NCBI GenBank assembly: GCA_023105745.1
Contig: JALGQZ010000001.1
Location: forward strand, 70,745,491 to 70,809,490
DNA from: Austropuccinia psidii
Taxonomy: Eukaryota > Basidiomycota > Pucciniomycetes > Pucciniales > Sphaerophragmiaceae
Direction: 5' to 3'
DNA: 64,000 nt
The notes below the pieces were generated by a model. The model was not told the origin of the DNA and made no database searches. It saw only the letters and a program-made list of their open reading frames with translations. Shown piece after piece: positions 1 through 10,416 of the stretch (position 1 is its first letter; each line of letters starts with the position of its first letter). Made by a program: the position numbers and the translations under genes.

Positions 1-3000
1 TACCATCTCCCAGAGCTGAAGTCTTCAAAGAGATTCAAGATGTTGGAGAAGATAATTCTGTATCTTCACTTCACCTCTTATTTGGGAATATGGACCTTCC
101 TCCTTCATCTTATCATGACTCCCTGGAGGAGTTGTGGGATGAAGGTTGTTCCTTCTGTCTATCACCAATACTTGGATGTATTCTCCAAGGTGAAAGCAGA
201 GAAACTTCCCCCTCACCGCGCCTGTGATCATCATATTGAGCTGGAGGGGTCTCTACCTCCAGTTGGGGTGATCTACTCTTTATCCAAACAAGAGTCAGAT
301 ACACTCAGGGCCTACATTTCAGAGAATTTGGAGAAAGGTTTCATCCGGCCAAGCTCCTCTTAAACAAGAGCACCTGTCCTCTTTGTCAAAAAGAAAGATG
401 GTGGCCTCCATTTGTGTGTTGATTACCGCAAACTCAATGCTGTTACTAGGAAGAACAAGTATCCTGTTCCCCCTATTAATCAGCTTCTCAGTGTTTTTAA
501 TGGTTCTTCTATCTTCTCCAAGATTGATTTGCGTGGTGCATATAACCTGCTCAGAATCAAAGAGGGTGATGAACACTTGACTTGTTTTAGAGCAAAATAT
601 GGCAGTTATGAGTACTTGGTCATGCCATTTGGGCTCACCAACGCTCCTGCTTCTTTTCAAAATCTTGTCAATGATATCTTTCAAGATCTTCTCAATGTTT
701 CTGTTGTGGTTTATTTGGATTATATTATGGTCTTTTCCAAATTTGAGGAAGAACATGTCACTCATGTGTCCACTGTTCTTTCCAGACTCAGAGCCAATAA
801 ACCTTTTGCTAAGGCGTCCAAATGCCTGTTTCATGTTTCAAGTGTGGAATATCTTGGTTATGTAGTTTCTTCTGAATGCCTCAAGATTGACCAAGAAAAA
901 GTCCAGCAGACTCTAAATTGGCTGCCTCCAAGAAACCTCAAGGCTCTTAAATCCTTCCTTGGCTTTTCCAATTTCTACCGCCGTTTCATCAAGAACTATT
1001 CAAAGAAGATCAGTTCACTCACCGGTTTGCTCAAGAAAGATTCATGTTTTCCCCTCAATGAGGAAGCTCTCAGTCAGCTTCACCAACTCAAAGAGGCTTT
1101 CACCACTGCTCCAATCCTTCTCTACTCACCATTGTAGAGACTGATGCATCAGATTATGCTTTGGGTGCTGTACTAAGTCAGGTCTCTGACTCAGGAAAAC
1201 ATCCCATTGCATTTGACAGCCGCAAGCTTATCCCAGCAGAGCTCAATTATGAAATTCATGACAAGGAACTCCTTGGCATCGTCTGGGCTCTCAAGCGCTG
1301 GAGGGCTTTTCTTCTTTCACTGTCTTCCCCTTTTGAAGTTCTCACCAATCACTCTTCCCTTCAATACTTCATGACCTCTAAAGTACTCACTTGCCTCAAG
1401 CCCGTTGGGCTGAATTCCTTTCTGAATTTCATTTATCAATCACTTACCGCCCTGGCAGCCTAGCTACTCTTCTGGATTCCTTATCACGTCGGGACGGCAT
1501 TTATCCGGAGAGGGGGGAGGATTTCATCAGCAAGAATCCAATGAATCTTCAGCAAATCATTAAGCAAGATGAAGTTCAACCCTCAAAGTTTTTTGCAGTC
1601 AAGGTGGAATCTCTTTCAAATTTGATTGATTCAATCCAGAAGAAATTATTGCAAGATCCTCAGTACAGAAGTATCCTTGAAGATTTGGGTAAAGGTGAAT
1701 CTGTCCAAGATTATTCTTTTGACTCCTCTTCCCAACTTCTTCTCTTCAAAGATTGGGTGGTAGTCCCAAATGACTCCACAATTCAACTTAGTATTCTTCA
1801 AAAGCGTCATGATTCACGATTCTCCTCTAGCTGGCCACCCTGGCCAAGAGAAGACTCTCAAAATTTTCAAGCAGGATTTCCACTGGTCCGGCATGACTCA
1901 ATTTATCAAGGATTATGTTTCATCCTGTCAACAGTGCTCAAGAAACAAGAATATTCACCATAAGAAGTTTCCATTCCTCAAACCTCTTCCAATTCCAAAT
2001 GGTCCTTGGATTTGTCTTTCAATGGACTTCATCACTCAACTGCCACTGTCCAATTACTTTGATTCAATCCTGGTCATAGTAGACAGATTCTCAAAAATGG
2101 TGGTTTTTATTCCAACAATGTCTTCAATCACTTCCCTGATTTTGGCCCATTTATTCATCAATAATATCTTTTCAAAGCATGGCCTTCCATTAAGAATTGT
2201 CAGTGATAGAGGTTCACTCTTTGTTTCTTCTTTTTGGACCAATCTTTGTCAGCAGCTCAAGATTTCAAGAGACTTGTCAACTGCTTACCATCCAGAAACT
2301 GATGGACAGACAGAGAGGGTAAATCAGATACTAGAACAGTATCTTCGGATGTATGTCAGTTATCATCAAGATGTTTGGAACACCTGGCTCCCTCTGGCTG
2401 AATTTGCCTACAATAATTCTGATCACTCTTCAACCAAGCAATCCCCGTTCTTCACTGTTTATGGAAGAGATCCACATTTTGATTCAGTTCATATCACTCA
2501 AGATACTCCTGCTGGAAATTTATCAACAAAAATCCAATCAGTACAGCAAGATGTCAAGAGAGAACTTGAAGCTTCCATAAACCGGTTTAAGAGGTATGCA
2601 GATAAAGGTAGAGCAAGTCCACCTGTTTTCAATCCTGGTGACATGGTATGGCTTTCTTCCAAGAATATCAAATCAACCAGACCCACCAAAAATCTATCCG
2701 AAAGATGGTTGGGTCCTTTTCCAATCTTGAAGAAAATAAGTTCTCATGCTTACCATCTCAATGGAAATCCATCCACCCAGTCTTCCATATCTCACTCTTA
2801 GAACCAGTCAAGACATCAACAATCCCAGATCGGCATCAAGAGCCTCCTCCTCCAATTATCATTGAAGAAGAAGAGGAATGGGAAGTCTCTCAAATACTGG
2901 ATTCAAAGCTCAAGAGAGGAAAATTATGGTATCTGGTGGAATGGAAAGTTTTCAGTCAAGACCCAGAAAGGTCCACTTGGGAACCAGCCAAAAACCTCAA

Positions 3001-3076
3001 GAATTGTCCTGAACTTGTCAAAGATTTCCATTCTTTTTATCCTGACAAGCCAGGACCCAATTCTTCAAAAGCTTGA
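1..3076 (+). pseudogene. Pol of element D: RT, RNase H, integrase, chromodomain (broken)
   Basis: Pol would copy the element RNA and integrate the cDNA. RT runs from about 150 to 1000 (VDYRKLNAVT, MPFGLTNAPASF), RNase H to about 1450 (ETDASDYALG over a junction, YEIHDKELL), then the integrase zinc region (CQQCSRNKN) and core (SMDFITQLP, IVSDRG, HPETDGQTERVNQ), and a chromodomain near 2870-3010 (WEVSQILDSK, WYLVEWK, STWEPAKN). Visible lesions are a TAA stop at 361-363, a deletion near 1118-1137 compared with element A, frameshifts near 1390, 1815 and 2755, and replacement of the RT catalytic YLDD by YLDY at 712-723. The last alone should abolish polymerase activity. The chromodomain places the element among chromoviruses. 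Confidence 0.92.
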
Positions 3077-3720
3077 TCTTTTATGGTGCTTGGTGGGGAG
3101 AGGAATTACCAAAAGTAAGTCCCACTCCTGGTATGCACCTTTAGGGGTATTCTACTCTTTGTTTTTGTAGGCATTACCTTGGCCACTCTGTGAGAACTTT
3201 GCAATTTGGACACAGATTTGTTGGCCTGGCTTTCAACATCAATTCCAAAATTATGGCCATTTTTCACTTGGGCAAATGGACCATTCACTTTCATTTTCCT
3301 TTCCAAGTTTTCCAATTCAAGACATTCCTTCATCAAATTTATATTCTTATTTATGGCACTGGCGGGATTGGCAACTTCTAAAAGTCCGTGGCCACTTTCA
3401 AATAAACCGTCAAAATCTGTGATGAAGATTGGATCCCCCTTCAAAATGTTTTCTTTTTCTTTTTCTTTATCTTTACTTTTCTTTGAATTTCTTTTATTAT
3501 AATCTTTATGCCAAAATTCTACGTCAAATTCAATCCTTCAACATTTTCAAAGACAAATGTCAAGAGAAGACTATGTCAACCTCAATTCATATGCCAACAT
3601 TATTATCAGTTCAAATTTTTTTTGCAAGATTCAAATATCTCTGGAATCCCTCTGTCCAATGCGTCTCATCAGCCTCAACAGGCTTCTACCTTATCTTGGT
3701 GCTCAGGAGCTCACCATTCA
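3077..3720 (+). other. Non-coding 3' internal region of element D
   Basis: This stretch lies between the chromodomain stop and the purine tract. It contains a GTAAGT sequence at about 3115, but I see no convincing coding frame. It is much shorter than the 2.8-kb equivalent in element A and lacks the antisense gene found there. The motif near 3083 (GGTGCTTGGTGGGGA) also occurs in A at about 44910 and again near 45128. Confidence 0.6.
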
Positions 3721-3731
3721 AGGTAGGGGGG
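3721..3731 (+). promoter_or_regulatory. Polypurine tract of element D
   Basis: A purine run (AGGTAGGGGGG) sits three bases before the LTR start TGTCACA. This is the usual site and composition of the plus-strand primer of LTR elements. Confidence 0.7.
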
Positions 3732-3734
3732 TAC

Positions 3735-5265
3735 TGTCACAACCACAAGTTTGACCCTCCTCCTTGATGGTTGCAGAAATCCAATCTGGAGCCAAGTTGG
3801 GGCCAATTGGTCATGTCATATCATTTATGACCAATTGACCCCCTTGGGTGTTCTATGGCATCCACGCCATAACACCTTCCAATGGCCATCTTATGGCCTC
3901 AGGCCATATCCTGCTATCATTGGCCTTCTTGGCCAATTCCCACTTCACCAACCCCCAGGCCTTCATCTTTGACTTTGGGCCTGGGGGTTCATTTCGTCTT
4001 CTAGGGGCCTCCAGGCCCCCTAGCCATCATCCTTGGATTCAGGGCCACCCCTTTCATTATTGGGGTTTTGGCCTAAATGACCTTTTTGGGCCATTTAGGC
4101 CCCTTTTTGGCCTAATCCAATGAGGCCAAAAGGGGCCAGCCAGGTGGGTCGCCAAACCACAATTTGGCCCACCTGAGCCATTTTTGGACACCACTTCCTT
4201 GGACCCAAAAGTGACCAAAAACCTCATGGACACCATTTTGGCCATAAATCCCATAGGACCCAATTTTGGCCATGGACCACCATGGACCAATAGTTCAGCC
4301 ATGGCCTCTGGCAACCACCAGAGGCCACCAGATCAGCTCAGTCCGTCTTTCCCCTCAACTCCAGGGGATTTCTTCTTTTCCTTCATACCATCCATACTCA
4401 GGGTTGCAGGCATGGTGCATATATGGTATTATATATACCATTATGCACCATTTTTTCTCAGCAACCCCAATGCCCATTTCGAAGGAGGATTAATCAGCTC
4501 ATCAGTCTGACAAGTTATGGCGGAAATCAGAAGACTCTTCAAGGATCCCAACCACCTGTATCTGCAGGAGTTGGGTTGGCACAATTCATTCAGGATTATT
4601 CAAGGGCAATTCTCAAGAGGTATTACATCATTTTAATCAGTTTTCAAGGCATCAAGTATTCAATACTCCTTGGACAACTCAATTCATCCATACAGGCCTC
4701 ATACAATCAACCTGTATGGTCTTGGCCCAATTGGGCCATTCCATATTCCACTGTGTGAATTCCATCACACAGTTCAAATTTCAAGATGGCCAGAACTGTA
4801 TTTCCCAATTCGGACAACACAGTCATTGATACACCTTCCGGGATCAATCTTTCAGTTTTCACATATACTGGCTACCTTTCATCACCTGGGGACTTTTTCC
4901 CCAGTTAATTAATATATTGGAGTTATTTTTATCCTTATTTTCTTTTACCTTATTAAAGTTAATACTGATAATCTTAAGTCAGTCATTAGCACCTTTTTCT
5001 CTTTTCTTCCTTGCCTGTCAGTGGATATTGGTGGTCATATCCTTTACTAATTCCATTCCTTTTCTGGCAGGTTGAAACAGTGAATTGAGGATTCACTTGG
5101 TTGGCTTCTTACTCTTTTCTTTATCTTTGGCATACTTGTCTTTCCACTATTATTCTTTAAAGAAATTAAAATCTTTATTATTCCTTTTATCTTTTGGAGC
5201 ACTCCAAGTGAGTTCTTGATACCTGAGTGCCAGGCCCTCTTGCTTCCATAAAAGCCCCTGTGACA
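3735..5265 (+). repeat. 3' LTR of element D (1531 bp)
   Basis: It starts TGTCACAACC and ends CCCCTGTGACA. The right-hand third is recognisably related to the 724-bp LTR of element A: it shares CACCTGGGGAC with a following CCAGTTAATTAA, a GGTGGTCATATCCTTTA segment, and GAGTGCCAGGCCCTCTT before the end. The left part is longer and rich in GGCC-type motifs. The partner 5' LTR is outside the window. Confidence 0.82.
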
Positions 5266-6636
5266 TTCTCTAGTTGTAAAGCCACAATCTTAAATATTGA
5301 TCTGTGATATCTGTAGGGAGATTGTTTAGTATATTCAGAGGGGCAGCTAAAACACCATTAGCACCCTTGCTTACAGGATTATTTCAGAAATTCAAAACTG
5401 TTTACCTGTGATTTCCCCCTCAAGGGCTGCCTTATCCAATCCCACAGTAAGATTATCATAATTACTTAATTGATGCTTTTACGTGACTACCAACCCATTT
5501 ATGGTTAAAAATAAAAGGAATAAAAACTGTAAATCTTCTTTTAGTCAAAAATAATCATTGATTTCTCAATGTTATCAATGTTTTTGGAAATTTAATCACA
5601 GAGTGTATTTTCTGTGAATTTTTAAAGATTCAGTATTTCACGTGGAATCATCAAAAATGGATTGTAAGTAACACGTTTAATTTTACTTATGATAGTATGA
5701 TTATTTTTGGTTTTTATATGAACTATAAATTTCTAAATTGGTCCTGAAATTTTCAGAAGGATTCATCAATAATTGTATTTTTAATGAATTTTTGAAGTTT
5801 TTACCTCATTTCTACATAGAATTGCACATAGCACTATATGGCTGGTTGCTATGAGGTAAATCAATGGATGCTAGTCCAAAAAGAGTTTTGATTACCCTTT
5901 GGGATTTATCCATAGAAATTCATTAATAATTGACATGGTTACAGGAGTCTAAGTTGCTCTTTACCTCCTTGGCATGTCAAAATAGCGGCTCATTTGCTAT
6001 TTTCTTATGCTATAATGAAGTTTTGACTTCGTAACCAAGTTCCCAAAAGGTTTTAGGTTACTAATTACACCATGATCAGCCATTGATGCAATCTTTGGAG
6101 CTGTCCATGCCTTGGAGGCCTCAGAAGTTGGGTACCCTGGCTCTCTTTGATGTATTTTGTCCCCCTTGACTATTTTTTACATCAAAATAGAAATTCAGGC
6201 TTCAAGTGAGATATATAGTATGGGTGTACCAAAAGTGTATGTAAGAATACCATAGTATTAAGTGCCAAAAACATGCATAACACCATTCTTAGTGTATATG
6301 TAACATGAGATTTCTCACATTCCCATTATTTTGGCGTGAAATTGAGCAAAACAAGCATTTTCACAGATCTTTTATGTGGTGTTGAAGTATTTTCCATATT
6401 ACCACCTCCAAGAGTTGATTTAAGCTTATTTGCTCTATGGATCTACCCTAGGTGAAATTTTGTGTAGAATCCAAATCTGGATTTACCTACTCAATAAAAA
6501 GTTATTTATCTTTTCTGAATTCAAAAATGATTAATTTTGAATATATGCATGACTTATGGGTTATGCATAGTTCAGAATTCATTTTTAAGATAATGGTGGC
6601 CTATTTGGGTATGTAAAATATACCTGAAGGCTCACA
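5266..6636. repeat. Unassigned sequence ending in the LTR C terminal motif
   Basis: No coding frame is supported here. The right end (6603-6636, ATTTGGGTATGT then ATACCTGAAGGCTCACA) resembles the end of solo LTR C at 32756-32790 and a shorter copy ending at 49179. Further left, TTTAAGCTTATTT followed by AGGTGA and ATAAAAAGTTA occurs in the same order in C. I infer a diverged, probably left-truncated LTR of the C family that inserted into the leader of the minus-strand element on its right. A possible start, TGTAAAGCC at 5275, has no matching target duplication, so the left boundary is unresolved. Confidence 0.4.
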
Positions 6637-6716
6637 AAACGTCAGCAATTATGAATAAATGAGAAAGAAGGTCAACTTCCATATGAATACAATGAATGAG
6701 ATGAAAATTGATGAGA

Positions 6717-7682
6717 AATCATAAAATCATAAAAAATCACAAAATCATAAAATATCATGAAATCAGAAAAAAACATAAAATCCTCAAAAATCACAAAATC
6801 ATAAACAATCATAAAATCATAAAATATCATGAAATCATAAAAAATCATAAAATCATGAAAATTCATAAAGTCATGAAAAATCATAAAATTATAAAAATGA
6901 TAAAATCATAAAAAAATCATAAAAAAATCATAAAATCATAGAAAATCATAAAATCATAAAAAATCATAAAAAATCATAAAAAATCATAAAAAATCATAAA
7001 CAATCATAAAGAATCATAAACAATCATAAAAAATCATAAAAATTCATAAAAATTCATAAAAATTCATAAAAATTCATAAAAATTCATAAAAATTCATAAA
7101 AATTCATAAAAATTCATAAAAAATCATAAAAAATCATAAAAACTCATAAAAAATCATAAAAAAATCATAAAAAATCATAAAAAATCATAAAAAATCATAA
7201 AAAATCATAAAAAATCATAAAAAATCATAAAAAATCAGAAAAAATCATAAAAAATCATAAAAAATCATAAAAAATCATAAAAAATCATAAAAAATCATAA
7301 AAAATCATAAAAAATCATAAAAAATCATAAAAAATCATAAAAAATCATAAAAATCATAAAAAATCATAAAAAATCATAAAAAATCATAAAAAATCATAAA
7401 AAATCATAAAAAATCATAAAAAATCATAAAAAATCATAAAAAATCATGAGAAATCATGAGAAATCATAAAAAATCATAAAAAATCATAAAACATCATAAA
7501 AAATCATAAAAAATCATAAAAAATCATAAAAAAGCATAAAAAATCATAAAAAATCATAAAAAATCATAAAAAATCATAAAAAATCATAAAAAATCATAAA
7601 AAATCATAAAAAATCATAAAAAATCATAAAAAATCATAAAAAATCATAAAAAATCATAAAAAAAATCATGAGAAATCATGAG
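6717..7682. repeat. Degenerate 10-bp tandem array (AAAAATCATA)
   Basis: The array begins with irregular 8-10-bp units (ATCATAAA variants, 6717-6930) and settles into a 10-bp period of AAAAATCATA. Scattered variants carry G, C or T substitutions, and a few phase breaks come from added or lost A residues. Its left end merges into the minus-strand leader sequence of an element related to A. Confidence 0.93.
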
Positions 7683-9748
7683 AAATAATAAAAAATAATA
7701 AAAAATAATAAAAAATAATAAAAAATAATAAAAAATAATAAAAAATAATAAAAAATGATAAAAAATAATAAAAAATAATAAAAAATAATAAAAAATAATA
7801 AAAAATAATAAAAAATAATAAAAAATAATAAAAAATAATAAAAAATAATAAAAAATAATAAAAAATAATAAAAAATAATAAAAAATAATAAAAAATAATA
7901 AAAAATAATAAAAAATAATAAAAAATAATAAAAAATAATAAAAAATAATAAAAAATAATAAAAAATAATAAAAAATAATAAAAAATAATAAAAAATAATA
8001 AAAAATAATAAAAAATAATAAAAAATAATAAAAAATAATAAAAAATAATAAAAAATAATAAAAAATAATAAAAAATAATAAAAAATAATAAAAAATAATA
8101 AAAAATAATAAAAAATAATAAAAAATAATAAAAAATAATAAAAAATAATAAAAAATAATAAAAAATAATAAAAAATAATAAAAAATAATAAAAAATAATA
8201 AAAAATAATAAAAAATAATAAAAAATAATAAAAAATAATAAAAAATAATAAAAAATAATAAAAAATAATAAAAAATAATAAAAAATAATAAAAAATAATA
8301 AAAAATAATAAAAAATAATAAAAAATAATAAAAAATAATAAAAAATAATAAAAAATAATAAAAAATAATAAAAAATAATAAAAAATAATAAAAAATAATA
8401 AAAAATAATAAAAAATAATAAAAAATAATAAAAAATAATAAAAAATAATAAAAAATAATAAAAAATAATAAAAAATAATAAAAAATAATAAAAAATAATA
8501 AAAAATAATAAAAAATAATAAAAAATAATAAAAAATAATAAAAAATAATAAAAAATAATAAAAAATAATAAAAAATAATAAAAAATAATAAAAAATAATA
8601 AAAAATAATAAAAAATAATAAAAAATAATAAAAAATAATAAAAAATAATAAAAAATAATAAAAAATAATAAAAAATAATAAAAAATAATAAAAAATAATA
8701 AAAAATAATAAAAAATAATAAAAAATAATAAAAAATAATAAAAAATAATAAAAAATAATAAAAAATAATAAAAAATAATAAAAAATAATAAAAAATAATA
8801 AAAAATAATAAAAAATAATAAAAAATAATAAAAAATAATAAAAAATAATAAAAAATAATAAAAAATAATAAAAAATAATAAAAAATAATAAAAAATAATA
8901 AAAAATAATAAAAAATAATAAAAAATAATAAAAAATAATAAAAAATAATAAAAAATAATAAAAAATAATAAAAAATAATAAAAAATAATAAAAAATAATA
9001 AAAAATAATAAAAAATAATAAAAAATAATAAAAAATAATAAAAAATAATAAAAAATAATAAAAAATAATAAAAAATAATAAAAAATAATAAAAAATAATA
9101 AAAAATAATAAAAAATAATAAAAAATAATAAAAAATAATAAAAAATAATAAAAAATAATAAAAAATAATAAAAAATAATAAAAAATAATAAAAAATAATA
9201 AAAAATAATAAAAAATAATAAAAAATAATAAAAAATAATAAAAAATAATAAAAAATAATAAAAAATAATAAAAAATAATAAAAAATAATAAAAAATAATA
9301 AAAAATAATAAAAAATAATAAAAAATAATAAAAAATAATAAAAAATAATAAAAAATAATAAAAAATAATAAAAAATAATAAAAAATAATAAAAAATAATA
9401 AAAAATAATAAAAAATAATAAAAAATAATAAAAAATAATAAAAAATAATAAAAAATAATAAAAAATAATAAAAAATAATAAAAAATAATAAAAAATAATA
9501 AAAAATAATAAAAAATAATAAAAAATAATAAAAAATAATAAAAAATAATAAAAAATAATAAAAAATAATAAAAAATAATAAAAAATAATAAAAAATAATA
9601 AAAAATAATAAAAAATAATAAAAAATAATAAAAAATAATAAAAAATAATAAAAAATAATAAAAAATAATAAAAAATAATAAAAAATAATAAAAAATAATA
9701 AAAAATAATAAAAAATAATAAAAAATAATAAAAAATAATAAAAAATAA
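7683..9748. repeat. Highly homogeneous 10-bp satellite (AAAAATAATA)n, about 206 copies
   Basis: The unit AAAAATAATA repeats in perfect 10-bp register for about 2.06 kb; the only internal variant I see is a G at 7757. It differs from the flanking unit AAAAATCATA by one C-to-A change, so it looks like a local homogenised expansion of the older array. The 5-bp A-tracts recur every 10 bp, close to the DNA helical repeat. The long minus-strand frames across it (repeating FFIIFYYFLL) arise from the repeat and are not genes. Confidence 0.97.
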
Positions 9749-9884
9749 CAAATAATCATAAAATCATAAAAAACATCATAAAATATCATAAAATCATGAG
9801 AAGTAATAATTGATAAATGAGAGAAATGAACATAAATTACTGAAAAAAGAATCAATTATGAATTAATGCATAGAATTTAATAGG

Positions 9885-10416
9885 GGCTCTTTTGAGTGAA
9901 GAGGGTCTGGCACTCAGTAAACTGAAACTCACTTATGGAGGGCTCAGATGGAATAAGAATGAATACACTTAAGAGTGTAATGAAAATGATATTGCTAATT
10001 AAAGCCAATATTCAAAAAGCATCAACACATAAGAATAAGAGTAAATAATAAAAGATCCAACCAAAAATAAGTCTAAGTCCACTGTTTTAACCTGTCAGAA
10101 AGAAATAGAATGGTTAATAAGGATATGGCCACCACAACTCTACTGAAAAGGTGAGGAAATGCAAATACCAACTTAATACCAATAAATAATATATCCCAAA
10201 AATAATAAGAAGAATATTTATTAAATAATAAATTAAATATATTAAATCCAGCCTGTGCAAGTACTGACAGGCTGTATTGATGAACCAGACCCAATGCATT
10301 TTTCAGCAAGAAGATTTTCTGAAACTGATTACTGACACACACAATGGATTTCTTGTTTGATGAGTTTGATTGGGGTTAAGATTTAATACCCTTACCCCTT
10401 CATAGTGGCTGTGAAA
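9885..10416 (-). repeat. LTR fragment related to the LTRs of A and D, minus orientation
   Basis: The reverse complement reads TTTCACAGCC at its start, then CCTCACCTTTTCAGTAGAG, GGTGGCCATATCC and TGACAGGTTAAAACAGTG, and ends GAGCCCTCCATAAGTGAG and AGAGCCCCT. These match the A LTR in order. The canonical TGTGACA end is missing, apparently through a short deletion at the LTR-leader junction. It should be the 5' LTR of the minus-strand element whose leader carries the 10-bp array. Confidence 0.75.

Larger units (their letters stand above)
1..5265 (+). mobile_element. Ty3/Gypsy chromovirus, element D (5' part outside window)
   Basis: The window opens inside pol of an LTR retrotransposon. What is visible is the protease-RT linker, RT, RNase H, integrase, a chromodomain, a non-coding 3' stretch, a purine tract and one LTR (3735-5265). 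Gag, protease and the 5' LTR lie to the left. Pol is colinear with element A (41949-44912), and the LTR ends (TGTCACA... and ...CCCCTGTGACA) match those of A, so D and A are related lineages. All open frames are interrupted, so the element is dead. Because the left LTR is missing, no target-site duplication can be checked. Confidence 0.9.
6637..10416 (-). mobile_element. LTR and leader fragment of an element related to A, with expanded leader
   Basis: Read on the minus strand, an LTR fragment (10416 to 9885) is followed by a leader that matches the leader of element A downstream of its 5' LTR. TTAATTCATAATTG and CATTTCTCTCATTTATCAAT near 9800-9870, and CTCATCAATTTTCATCTCATTC near 6690, align with 18030-18150. 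Between these two blocks A has only about 60 bp of ATGATTTT-type sequence, whereas here there are about 3.1 kb of tandem repeat. No gag or pol follows; the leader is cut at 6637 by the C-like LTR end. Confidence 0.65.

Noticed and set aside
7666..9855. 729- and 691-residue minus-strand open frames of repeating FFIIFYYFLL
   Set aside because: They are a consequence of the 10-bp satellite, which has no stop in that strand; 30 bp gives a 10-residue period. There is no gene evidence.
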